DNA from: Trachelipus rathkii
Lineage: Eukaryota; Arthropoda; Malacostraca; Isopoda; Trachelipodidae
Direction of reading: 5' to 3'
Assembly: GCA_015478945.1 (NCBI GenBank)
Contig: JABUQX010124316.1
Span: forward strand, 1 to 25,521
Length of the DNA stretch: 25,521 bases
Positions within the stretch are counted from its first letter, which is position 1; the number at the start of each line of letters is the position of its first letter. Under the pieces are notes generated by a model. It worked only from the letters and a program-made list of their open reading frames with translations. It was not told where the DNA came from and made no database searches. Both the position numbers and the translations under genes were made by a program. Below, piece by piece: positions 1-10,391 of this stretch.

Positions 1-130
1 ATGAGACGAGAGGTACGATGCGTATGATAGGATGTGACTCGAGTGGAGCATGCATAATTGTAGTAATTTGACTTTCTAGTACTAGATTTGGTAGCGGTGG
101 CCTGGATGAAGACTCTGTTCTAATATTATA

Positions 131-276
131 GACTCCACTTGTAGATATTATTATTATCTATTATTACTTATTATTAATTTATTCATTATTATTATTATTA
201 ATTATTTATTCATTATTAATTATTATTATTATTAATTATTTTATTATTATTATTATTGTTGTTGTTGTTGTGTTGT
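131..276. repeat. ATT/TTA microsatellite ending in a short GTT run
   Basis: Imperfect TTA/ATT repeats interrupted by TTTATTCATT variants, closing with about six GTT units near 255-275. The interruptions suggest an old locus. The preceding 130 bases are mixed-sequence DNA in which I recognise nothing. Confidence 0.85.
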
Positions 277-660
277 TAACGTATCTTTTTCTTTCTTTCT
301 TTTCTGCTTGTAGTGGATGTGCTGCTCAGATAGATTGCCTTTTCATTTCGCTTTTGCATTCTGTATACTTTTGTAATCTTTTTTTGCATATTACACCTCG
401 GATGATCGGGACCTTACAGAAGGCCCTCCTTGTCTTGCACATTTTCAGTACTTTATTTGTTGTATATCTGTGTTTTACTTCGTTGCCCAGATCGCTGAGT
501 CTCTATTGTGTTCTATAGATCGGTCGTCGAATTGCAGGTGTCATGTTTTATGCTGGAAACTTCAACAAATTCACCTTTATTTCATCTCTTATTCTCACTT
601 TAAAAGTAGCTATGAAAACTGTTTATTAATAGAAGGTTAGTCTGCCTCTACACGCATTCA
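277..660. other. Non-repetitive patch, unassigned
   Basis: This stretch has more balanced composition than its surroundings. It contains a plus-strand open frame at 270-518 with hydrophobic, Leu/Phe/Ser-rich residues, but the frame has no domain I recognise, and its beginning reads through the GTT repeat and a TTTC-rich tract. I found no splice-bounded gene model. It could be a fragment of an old transposon or of a UTR. No function is proposed. Confidence 0.3.
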
Positions 661-683
661 TTTCAGTTTTATCATCAACCTGG

Positions 684-860
684 CTTCTTCTTCTTCTTCT
701 TCTGTGTTCGAGGTATTTATCGATTTGCTCTTCAATTGGCTCTTCTTCTTCTTCTTCTTCTTGCAATATTTCACATTTATCATTATCACTTCGATGTAAA
801 CTTATGACAAATTCTTCTTCTTCTCTTAAAATTGATGCGGACTTACCTTCTTCTTGAAGT
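684..860. repeat. Cluster of TTC (GAA) microsatellites
   Basis: There are short TTC runs at about 684-704 and 743-762 and further CTT/TTC runs to about 856, separated by ordinary sequence. The recurrence suggests spread from one pyrimidine-rich seed. Confidence 0.75.
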
Positions 861-889
861 TGTTTCCTGTGACTCTTATAACACTAACT

Positions 890-3040
890 ATATAATAATA
901 TGCGTGATTTATTTATTTTTTTTGTGTGGGAAGGGTGGAGAAGGTAAAATTTTACAACTTAATATCATTTATTTTTAAGGCAAATGCATTATATAACTTA
1001 ATCAGTGTATATTTTATTTTCTCTCTTTTATTACTCTCATTAATTATATTAGTTTTCTAAGTTGCAGATTGTGAATTATATAATTATTGGTGTCATAAGT
1101 AGTAAGCTACAACAAACACATTGCACGCGATAAAGCATATTTTACAGTATATCAATGAATAAAAGAAGAGAAAGTATTGAATATTAACATATATTATTCT
1201 CATATTTAGTATTCAATCTATATGATGATAATAACTTATAAGTATTCTACTACTTGAATAGTAAGCAGGTCTTTATACTAAATAATATATTAGTGAGAAA
1301 AGGTGAGGTCTATACAATAATATTGGTATTGAACTTATATTCATTATATACACTACGTAATAAGATTATTTGAGATAAGTTATTCGTAGAATGAGGCCGA
1401 CATGTAAAAAATATTAATGATTGATTATTTGCGGGGTGATTGCGGATATTAATAAGAGGATGATGGATGCTCTGGTGAATTGTTTATCATCTTTGTAGAT
1501 TTATAATTAAATATAATATTTAATTATTATATTATATTAATATAATATATTCAAGGCATTATATTTATATATATACTATTATTTTTTTTTCTTGTGTATC
1601 TAGTTTTGATATATATATATACTCACTAAAATTTATTTTTATCCTTTATTTATTTATTATTTTATATACATAACTATTTTATATATTTATTTTTATTTTA
1701 TGTTATTTATTTAATTTTTATTATTTTTATATCTGTAAAATATTTATGCTATGATTGTTGGTTTCCAATATATAGTTAAAATATATATTATTATTTTTAT
1801 TTAATTTTTATTTAAAAGTTATTAAATCGTTTAGTAATTATTATATTTTTATAATATTTTGTACCTAAAAGTTATTTTTTTTTTGGTTATTTATATTTCT
1901 TTCATTGTCTCTGCTTTCTCGACATGTTACTATTATAGATGTAAAAATAACATTATGTAATAACTTAAAGGAGCTTATATTTACCTTATTGAAATGTTTT
2001 AGAATATATAATGAATATATTTTATAATAACTTATGAGTAATTTTAGTAGAATAACTACTATATAACTTAAGTTATTTTAATTATAAGAATATAATAACA
2101 TAATAATAAATAATATATATATACATACAGATAATTAATATATTATATTATATAATCATATAAATAATATATATTGACTAATACTAATTAGTAATAATTA
2201 TATAAATATGATTATATATTATATATTACATAATAATAATATATATATTAATATTAGTATATATCTATATATAGTATATATTAATATATATATATAGGTA
2301 TATATTATATATATAATATTATTATACTATCTATATATATATATATATATATATTATATAAATTATTAATATTATTTATGTAAATAATATTACATAACAA
2401 AACTGATAAATATATGTTTATAATATATATATTATATACTTAATAAGTAATAATATAATAATAATGTTATTAGTTAATATTTAATACTGAACTTTAATTT
2501 TCAATCATCTAAGTTTATATCTTTAATTATAACTTAATATATAAAATTAATTAAGCAAAATATAAATGTATCATGATTATTATAGTTATAGATGATGATG
2601 ATGATGATGGATGATTATACGATGCATTAATGTATGCTATCTTAAATATGTGATGATGAGTTCTTGTTTCTTAAATAATATGATTATATATAGATGTGAT
2701 TGATTAGATTTAGTAATTATATAGATTGATGATTACTATAGGATGAGATTAATAGATTGATGATTTATATATATTATATATATCGATATATATAAATAAA
2801 GATTAATAAATTAAAATATATATATATATATATAATTAATAAATATTTGAATTAATTTATAATTATTATAAATAAATGTTTATAATTAATACTAATAGAA
2901 ATCGAAATTTAAAAAAAAAAATATTTATTCTACTAAATATAATCGCTTTAATGATATAAAGATGCCAATAATATATATTTTATATTCATTTAATCAAAAA
3001 TGTAGACCAAAATTAAATCATAAACATATCCTCATTTTTC
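890..3040. other. Very AT-rich sequence, no gene seen
   Basis: This interval is dominated by A and T, with many TA-dinucleotide tracts (for example around 2270-2355 and 2818-2834) and a GAT run at 2591-2610. Stop codons are frequent in every frame. I see no coding signature, RNA gene or recognisable transposon. The TA tracts are self-complementary and could form cruciforms. Confidence 0.6.
2591..2612. repeat. GAT trinucleotide run
   Basis: About six to seven tandem GAT units in otherwise AT-rich DNA. GAT/TGAT words are also scattered to about 2765, suggesting a decayed larger repeat. Confidence 0.7.
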
Positions 3041-3046
3041 AATAAA

Positions 3047-3084
3047 GAGGATGCGGATGTGCCGTCAAGTGAGGATGCGGATGT
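3047..3084 (+). repeat. Two GAGGATGCGGATGT motifs 24 bases apart
   Basis: GAGGATGCGGATGT occurs at 3047-3060 and again at 3071-3084. In a window this AT-rich, two GC-bearing 14-base copies stand out. A related motif in the opposite orientation lies at about 6154-6170, on the other side of the hAT transposase relic. hAT elements often carry short repeated subterminal motifs that bind transposase, so these may be subterminal repeats of that element. This role is inferred. Confidence 0.45.
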
Positions 3085-3379
3085 CAATTTAAGTGCTAAT
3101 AATATGAATATAATAATATAAGTAATTGATAATAACAATACTATAATCAATGTAATTTCTTCATTTCATCTACATTTTGTCCCTAATGCACGGAATTAAT
3201 AATAATTTGCGGTTAATCGTCATTAACTAATAATATTTATAATATTAAGAAATAATAATAAATATATCTCAAATATATAATATTGGAAAAACCAAGAAGA
3301 ACAGCTTCCACCACCTGGCTAACGGTACCTTCAAATATAGAAGAACGAATATAAATGACTAAAAATGAGTAGATAAATC

Positions 3380-3565
3380 TCTCTCTCTCCCTCTCTGTAC
3401 TAGAAATTTGATTATTATAGTAGTATATAAGTATTCTTCAATCTCTACTCGTTTCAATCTTACTTCTCTCTCTTCTCTCTTGCATCTTTCATTCTCTCCT
3501 TCTCTCTCTCTCCTCTCTTGTCTCTCCTCTTTATTCTCACTATCTCTCTAATATATATCTATCTC
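3380..3565. repeat. CT-rich polypyrimidine stretch
   Basis: Imperfect CT/CTT repeats (CTCTCTCTCCCTCTC-like words at about 3380-3397 and 3464-3560), interrupted by a short mixed segment near 3400-3460. No gene is visible. Confidence 0.7.
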
Positions 3566-3639
3566 TCCTATATATTATATTATCACTTATAGCTACATAT
3601 ATTAATATTCTATATATATATAGTCTATCCATCTATTAT

Positions 3640-4320
3640 ATAGGTCTATACTAAGCTATATCTCTATGGCTATTGTATATATTATTAATATCCATCCACC
3701 TCACTCCCCAGATTGGCGGCATTGTGAGTCGCATACACCGGAAACAACAGATAATATATGTAGAAGACACATGACAAGTCGAAAGAAAGCCCCTTACCGT
3801 CCCCTTTATTCCCTTAAGTGAGAACTCGTTCGCAGTCAAAAAAATACATCAAATAGGGGCTTTTCAGGAGACTGCGACTGGACCATCACTTGTGATATCT
3901 TCTCGTCAATTGTGGGTTCAATTTCCTCGCTCCTTGGGCAAATTCCAATGCACCTCTACCAAAACACCCCTCGCCAATTCTACTCCTGTTATACTCCCGC
4001 ATCTTCTCGCCCTCTTCTCGCCAAACTCACCATTCCTTCTCTTCAGGCAATTCTTTAACTGTACCTCAATTCATCTGATCTCAGTCATCCCAGTGGATCA
4101 TTCCCAGCCATATTCCACTTAACACTCAGCTTAACCACCGCTAAATCATCATTCTCTTCTCTTCTCTCCATATGACTAACATCTCCTCATCCTAAGTATT
4201 CTCCTTTCGTATTATTCTTTTCGATTTACGTCTTTCTTCACAACAACACAACCCTCTATATGCGTATCATTCCCTCATTTAGAAATTCTCAACACCTACA
4301 CACCGCTATATACTGGTATA
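3640..4320. other. GC-richer island, unassigned
   Basis: The interval contrasts sharply with its AT-rich flanks. It has open frames on both strands: minus 3651-3839 (62 residues) and plus 3892-4122 (76 residues, beginning at GTG rather than ATG). Neither resembles a family I know. The plus frame is Ser/Thr/Pro/Leu/Phe-rich, as expected from pyrimidine-rich DNA. The composition and sharp edges suggest an inserted sequence, possibly part of a retrotransposon or LTR, but I see no terminal repeats that prove it. Confidence 0.35.
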
Positions 4321-4323
4321 CTA

Positions 4324-4343
4324 TATATATATCTAGTTATTAG

Positions 4344-4375
<32 letters not shown>

Positions 4376-4395
4376 CTATATATCTATCAAATATA
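4324..4395. repeat. TA dinucleotide microsatellite
   Basis: Nearly pure TA repeat, densest at about 4344-4371, with occasional CT interruptions. Apart from the nine-base repeat at 4862-4909, the following AT-rich sequence to about 4990 holds nothing I recognise. Confidence 0.8.
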
Positions 4396-4861
4396 TAGGC
4401 TCACATAATTATATATAGTATACGTACTATAATCTTTCTTGCAAGTTCAAATATTTCTATTTATATATGTTCTGCTTATTTATAATTTTAATCATTTATA
4501 CTATATTATTTTTTATTTTATTATGCATTTAGTGCATTTAGTGATAGCATATTTTTAGATGTAAATGATAGTAGTTTATTTTCCATGTCCAACATTCTTT
4601 TTTAATGGTGGTTTTCCACAAGAAAAATTATTCTTCGATTTAGCTTTCAAATATATATAAAAAAATCAATTACAACGAACCAAAATGCTCTAAAAAAACT
4701 GTGAACACAAAAGCTAGTTTTGCATCAAAAGAATTTATAGAAATTGCAAATGTATTCCAATTCCTCCTTTAAAATGCAAAACTCAAAAGCTTTTTAATCA
4801 TTCTATTTTTTATTAATAAGCTTTAATTTTTTTTTCTAATTTAAGAGAGATGCATAATAAT

Positions 4862-4909
4862 TAATATAATTAATATAATTAATATAATTAATATAATTAA
4901 TATAATTAA
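4862..4909. repeat. Nine-base minisatellite, unit TAATATAAT
   Basis: Five exact tandem copies of TAATATAAT followed by a partial copy. It stands out from neighbouring AT-rich DNA because its register is perfect, which implies recent expansion. Confidence 0.9.
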
Positions 4910-4999
4910 TAATAATTCCATAAGAATACCTCATATAGTAATCGATACGCAGTTCGTAAGATATTCATCAAAAGTTAATCTCATATTCTTACTAATGTG

Positions 5000-5772
5000 G
5001 AAAAATGACATCATATCTGAATATTTTAGCTATTGAAAAACAATTTGAAGAAAATTACCAAAAAAATCAACGCCTCTACAGCTTCTGTCTCCGAATGTAA
5101 TACCATTAATTCATCAATGCTAAAGGTGCATTTTGAACCATCTTCAAATGAAAATGATGACGGTTTTAAAAAGAATGAAAGATGCAATTAAACTAGAGCT
5201 AGAAAACGCTTTGGTTCTGTGGAAATTTTTGACCTTCTTCATACTATTGGAACTCACTTAGATCCCGTTATAAGGGCAACAATTTTTTTGGTAACACAAT
5301 ATTAGAACAAGTTAATTCATCGTCACTTCGTGTTGCAATTGAAAAACTTCAATCCGAAAACCAGTAAATATAACTCTAGCAGAACCAACAACTTTCTATC
5401 AAGTAAACTTCAGTACAGTATTCACTGGATAGAATTTCTACAGTTACGTTTAGTGATGAAAAACACACACGCATTACCAAAGATGTAGTTGCTTAACTGC
5501 TTCATACCTCAGAGACAAAGACAAACGAAATAGACACAAATTGATGGATCCTATCAGTTGGTGGAAAGTTTAAGCAAAATGTTTACCCACGCTTGAGTAT
5601 ACTTGCAAGGAAATACTTGACTGTCGTTCATAACTTATGTTCCAAGTGAGAGGGTATTTGGCAAATGCTGGGGTTATAATAATAGAAAGGCAACAAACTC
5701 CACAGTAGAAAACATTCGTACATGTTTCTCAAACACAACCTTGGTGTATTTGAATTTCAATACTAGTTGCAA
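5000..5772 (+). pseudogene. hAT-superfamily transposase relic (C-terminal half)
   Basis: This is the decayed 3' half of a hAT (Ac/ZBED-type) transposase, which in active elements cuts and pastes DNA and dimerises through its C-terminus. Visible pieces across several frames are: MKDAIKLELEN from 5175; FDLLHTIGTHLD followed, after a one-base shift at about 5266, by RYKGN, matching the family's LDPRxK block; a stretch reading ILEQVNSSSLRVAIEKL to about 5350; then DPISWWK at 5547-5567; QNVYPRLSILARKYL just after; VPSERVFG at about 5643-5666; and ENIRT at about 5707-5721. The last five are the hAT dimerisation block (WW, YP, SERVFS, N-terminal to a final helix). At least four frameshifts and several stops make it inactive as read. 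The N-terminal BED zinc finger and first catalytic Asp were not located. Confidence 0.85.
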
Positions 5773-5935
5773 GAAGTAATCGTAATCCATTCTTGAAAAT
5801 CTTTTTTCATTAAAGGCGGGTGTTGGAGAAAGGGGTTTGGTGGGGTGCATTTGAGTTGGGTCCGCGTCCCGCATCTAGTTAACCAACAATTATATTAATT
5901 AGATTGTTGGCTAAAAACATCGAAATATATTAGGT
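5773..5935. other. Flank of the hAT relic with a CCCGCATCTA motif
   Basis: Mixed-composition sequence following the hAT domain. It contains a G-rich patch (5817-5865) and CCCGCATCTAGTTAACCAAC at 5867-5886. A very similar word, CCGCATCTAACTA, occurs at the centre of the large palindrome (about 7149-7161). It may belong to the 3' non-coding part of the hAT copy. Confidence 0.35.
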
Positions 5936-5939
5936 CTAT

Positions 5940-5955
5940 AACTACTATAGTTCAC

Positions 5956-5991
<36 letters not shown>

Positions 5992-6480
5992 ATAGTATTG
6001 ATATAGTATTATATATATATTCCGTACTATATATATATATATATAATTATACTAATATATATTATTATATATACATATATATGATACTGTATACTATATA
6101 GTTATATATATAGTATAACACCGTATCCGTGTGATATTAAAGATCAACATCAAGCATCCGCCATCCGTGCGAAAAACCACATACTGCTGCATCATTAATG
6201 ATATATATAATTATATATAGTATTTATATATTATATATATATATATATAGTATATATAGTATATACTATACTATATTATGATATATATAATATTATTATC
6301 TAATTAAATATCCATGCATTATATCGATATATATACTATAATATATTATATATATATATTACATATAGTATTATATATTATATATATAATATATATAGTA
6401 TTATATAGTTTTATACTATACTACTATAATATATAATATATATTTAATTAGTTATACTATATATATATTATAACTATGTA

Positions 6481-6529
<49 letters not shown>

Positions 6530-6580
6530 ATATATATATTAGATATTATATAATATTATATTATATATATTATATATTAT
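5940..6580. repeat. Long TA-rich dinucleotide region
   Basis: Imperfect TA/TATATAGTA repeats, with the longest pure TA runs at about 5957-5991 and 6485-6538. The only break is a short GC-bearing segment at 6119-6185. No gene is present. Such TA tracts are prone to slippage and assembly error. Confidence 0.8.
6119..6185 (-). repeat. Inverted GGATGGCGGATGC-type motif
   Basis: A short GC-bearing segment inside TA repeats. On the minus strand it reads GCACGGATGGCGGATGC (6170-6154), and further out a related CACACGGATACGG (about 6134-6122). These resemble the GGATGCGGATG motifs at 3047-3084 but in the opposite orientation, with the hAT transposase relic between. This fits the right subterminal region of a hAT element; it is inference, because no exact terminal inverted repeats or target duplication were identified. 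Confidence 0.4.
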
Positions 6581-7699
6581 AGATAAATAAAAAATGCTCT
6601 AAACATAGTTATTATTCGATGTTAATAAAATTTTCCTCTTAAAATAGATTTCTTTATTAAATCATCGAAAACTAAAACAGTAAATTAGTAGGCAAATTAC
6701 AGGGATGGAATCTCTTCAAATTAACAAAGATCAGTAGTTCAGCAAAAAATTACAAATCAACTTTTCGGGAAATATATCATACCATCATTCAGCGCCATTA
6801 AAAGTTTTATTTTTTAATTCAAATTTATAAAACAGTAAATATTTCGTTCATGCTGAAAACATATAGTATGCCAAAAATAGGTTATAATATCAGTTGATCA
6901 TTATTTAAATTTATGAGAGCTGCAATCTGTAAGGACCACTATCACTGTTGAGAGAGGGTTTAAGACTGGAGATATATAAGAGTGATTCTAGAATCTTTAA
7001 ATCAGTGAGTTGGTTGGTTTGTGTCAGTATCGTGAAAATGTTGTATATTTATAGGGTGATTTTTATTATGGCTATGGTTTCTGATATTAGATGCGGGAGG
7101 GTTGGTAAAAAGTGAACCTGTTCTAGCTTTTGTTCACCAACCCTGCCGCCGCATCTAACTATCAGAAACATAACTCATAATAAAAAATCAGCCCTATAGA
7201 ATTTACATACATTTTCACGATACTAATTACCAAACACCAATTCACTGATTTTAAGCATTCTAGGAATCACTCTATATTCCAGTCTTAAACCCTCTCTCAA
7301 CAGTGTGATAGTGGTCCTTACAAATTGCATCTCTCATAATTTAAACTAATGTATATTCCAACTGATATCATACCTTTTTTGCGAATACTATATGTTATTC
7401 GCATTAACGAATCTTTTCCTGTTTTCTATAAATTTTGATTTAAAAAATTAAAACTTAATGGCCTGATTGATGGGAATGATATGTTTCCCGAAACGTTGAT
7501 TTGTAATTTTTGCTGATATACCAGCTAATCTTTGGTAATTTAAAGAGATTCCATCCTTGTAATTTGCCTACTCATTTTACTGTTTTTAATTTTGATGATT
7601 TAACTAAAGAAAACTATTTTTAAGAGGAAAATTTTATTTACATTATAATACTTAACTATGTCTTACAGAAGCATTGGTTTATTATCATCTATATAAAAC
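6578..7699. mobile_element. Giant imperfect palindrome (foldback-like element)
   Basis: The left arm (about 6578-7117) is matched in reverse complement by the right arm (about 7132-7699), leaving a loop of about 14 bases (7118-7131). Anchors: GTAAGGACCACTATCAC (from 6930) against GTGATAGTGGTCCTTAC (about 7306-7322); GAGAGAGGGTTTAAGACTGG (6950-6969) against its complement at about 7283-7302; TTAGATGCGG (7087-7096) against CCGCATCTAA (about 7149-7158); GTGAAC (7112-7117) against GTTCAC (7132-7137); GTAGGCAAATTAC (from 6689) against GTAATTTGCCTAC. The arms differ by substitutions and small indels, so they are not a fresh copy. Both ends lie in TA repeats. There is no convincing ORF. This resembles foldback or long-TIR non-autonomous elements; the alternative is an inverted-duplication read artefact. 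Confidence 0.85.
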
Positions 7700-7815
7700 C
7701 AAATTTCTAGAAATAGAATATATATCTATTAATATAATATATACTATAATATATATTTATATATATATATATATACTGATATAATTATATATATAGTATA
7801 TATATACTATTATGA
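7700..7815. repeat. TA dinucleotide tract
   Basis: Imperfect TA repeat bordering the right end of the palindrome, mirroring the TA region on its left. Confidence 0.75.
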
Positions 7816-7849
7816 TGGTCTCGTAAATTAAGTTTTTTTACCACAGTAA

Positions 7850-8760
7850 TTTGTGTGCTTCTGAATACTGTTCTCCTAACAGAACAGGATTTTTTCATGC
7901 ATTTTTTGAATATCTTACTACCTCGCACTCACTTGACTGTTATATCTTCTCATCACCAAATAACTGAGGTCTTTATTTTAGGCGGATTTTCAATGTACGA
8001 CAACACTGAAATGGTTGGGTCCTCTATCCTGGTTTAGGTGGGGATTGGAGGGCCGAATCATTCAGCATTCTCAACGAGCTGGAGCAACTAATAGATACCA
8101 ACACGCATTCCCGGTTGTCCCAACCAATTCTTGAACACCACTTGACCCTATTTCCGCAACTAATGTACTTCTTCTCTAATAAATATCACTCATCCTTCGC
8201 TCCTATTGGCAAATCTGACCACAACCTTATATCTCCTAATTTTTAATACTCTTCTCTCCAACAGCTCCACCCTGCCCTATGCGTTTTTTTCTGACAAGTT
8301 TTGATCGGGTCGATTCTCTCAATCCCCTCCATGCGTCGCTTCTACGCTAACTATAATTGAATGACTGCTTTGACCTGGTGACGCTTTTCGGATACTGCCG
8401 ATAAAGTTTGAGTTATGATCGTTGATGGGATGAGCAGGTTCATTCCTTCTTCGAATAAATCTTTCTTTCTTCATAACTCCATGGTTTGGAACCGTGCTTA
8501 TTCTCTGGCCTATTCAGGCTAGAGTAGAGTGGTGTTCTCGCTACTTTTCATTCAGGCTAGAAATCGTTGGGCATTTTGGATATGCTTCTTCCGAAGAGAA
8601 ACCGGGCTTGTCATACAAAGAAAGTGCGCTATACCTCCTTGGCTCTTCCTAGCTGACAAATCTTTATCTGGCCTTTTGCCAACATCTCTACAGCTTTCTG
8701 CTAAATCTCAGGTGTCCTATGCCTTTGTCTGTGATTACATTTGATCGGGTGCATTGGCTC
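7850..8760 (+). pseudogene. Non-LTR retrotransposon (LINE) APE-endonuclease relic
   Basis: Decayed central part of a LINE polyprotein: the end of the apurinic-like endonuclease domain, which nicks target DNA to prime insertion, and the linker before the reverse transcriptase. In frame 1, VFILGGFSMYDNTEMVGSS (about 7969-8025) matches the family block LGDFNxHxxxWxGS, with the catalytic-region Asp and Asn replaced by Gly and Ser. A second frame gives ESFSILNELEQLID (about 8056-8097), and a third gives SFAPIGKSDHNLIS (8193-8234), the terminal SDH motif. Further downstream an IQAR-type block (about 8513-8524) and a KSLSGLLPTS-like block (about 8662-8691) resemble the linker of jockey/CR1-like elements. 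Stops and frameshifts are numerous. No reverse transcriptase follows: AT-rich sequence and microsatellites begin after 8760, so the copy is truncated. Confidence 0.8.
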
Positions 8761-8884
8761 CTGAAATCAGTAATATGCAATATGATATCAGTAATATAAT
8801 CAGAAATATCATATGCTAAAGAAAATAAAATCTTATTATCTCAATAAATATTAACTAAATGACAATTTCAGTACTAAATAATTA

Positions 8885-8919
8885 TTATAAATATTATTAG
8901 TTATTATTAGTTATTATTA

Positions 8920-8999
<80 letters not shown>

Positions 9000-9058
9000 A
9001 ACTTATTATATTTAGTATTTAATTATTTTATTACTATTATTTTTATTTTTAATCAATA

Positions 9059-9123
<65 letters not shown>

Positions 9124-9160
9124 CTTTTTTTTATTTTTATCAATATTATTTTTATTATTA

Positions 9161-9191
<31 letters not shown>

Positions 9192-9210
9192 GCAATATTG
9201 ATATTGTTAT
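8885..9210. repeat. Interrupted ATT microsatellite
   Basis: Long ATT runs (about 8918-8992, 9060-9122 and 9150-9190) broken by TTTTTATT-type variants. First block of a 1.2-kb ATT-rich zone. Confidence 0.9.
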
Positions 9211-9250
9211 TATTCTTTATATTATTAATACTTATTACTATTGATATGTA

Positions 9251-9370
<120 letters not shown>

Positions 9371-9559
9371 ACTTTTATATTTACAGCAATTATCTCCACT
9401 ATCAGTATAATAGCCACTATCTCCTTGGTTGTTGTTACCATATTATAACGGCTCTTAAAAATTGCTTGAATTTGTTAGTAGAATTATTATCTCGAATTAC
9501 TAAAATTTATTGTTATTATTATAATTATTATTTCTATTAAAAGTTTTATTATAACTGTA

Positions 9560-9561
<2 letters not shown>

Positions 9562-9657
<96 letters not shown>
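9562..9657. repeat. Pure ATT microsatellite, about 32 units
   Basis: Second perfect ATT array. It is separated from the first by about 190 bases of AT-rich sequence with no recognisable gene. The stretch from 9658 to about 9985 is likewise AT-rich and unassigned. Confidence 0.95.
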
Positions 9658-9658
<1 letters not shown>

Positions 9659-9987
9659 TGTTTTTACCATTGTTAAACTTGCCCCTATTATTTTTATAAA
9701 TACTCTTATTAATATTATTATAATGTTGAATGTTATTATTTTGCTAATTTTATGTATTCTAATTGTTATTAAAATTCGTTTTAGTATCACATTAAACTCA
9801 GTTAAATTTAATTATACTTATATTATTTTGGGGCTCAAAGGACACAATATTGTGTTGCAGTTAGCAGCCTCCTTTCAGAAATTGTACATCATTAAGTATT
9901 TTATTATACCACAACTAAATATTATAACTATGTTAAACTTAATAATGTAAATTGTTTATTATCTGAATAAATAATTTTGAATTTTTT

Positions 9988-10111
<124 letters not shown>

Positions 10112-10224
10112 AGGCAAGGTTTGTTTCCAGTACTCAGTTAAAAAATTTGAACCCTATCGGCTAAATATATTATTTTGCAATGTTGGATTCAATTTTAAAG
10201 ATGGAAGAGCGCAACAAAACCTTA

Positions 10225-10345
10225 AACAACAACAACAACAATCAACAACAACAACAACAACACAACAACAACAACAAAACAACAAAAACAACAAAACAAC
10301 AACAACAACAACACACAAGAAAACAATAACAACAACAAACAATGA
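10225..10345. repeat. AAC (GTT) microsatellite
   Basis: AAC repeats with a few extra A or TC interruptions. On the minus strand this is GTT. Overlapping minus-strand frames rich in Cys and Val are repeat translations. Confidence 0.9.
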
Positions 10346-10391
10346 AATTTCTTCTGCCACTATCCCACTTTAGAAGAAAGAAAAAAAATTG

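Noticed and set aside
270..518. 82-residue hydrophobic frame as a possible small membrane protein
   Set aside because: It begins in the GTT repeat with a non-ATG start, has no recognisable domain and lies in pyrimidine-rich DNA that biases toward Leu/Phe/Ser.
5674..5874. 66-residue minus-strand frame
   Set aside because: It is antisense to the hAT C-terminal region and its flank, with no motif of its own.
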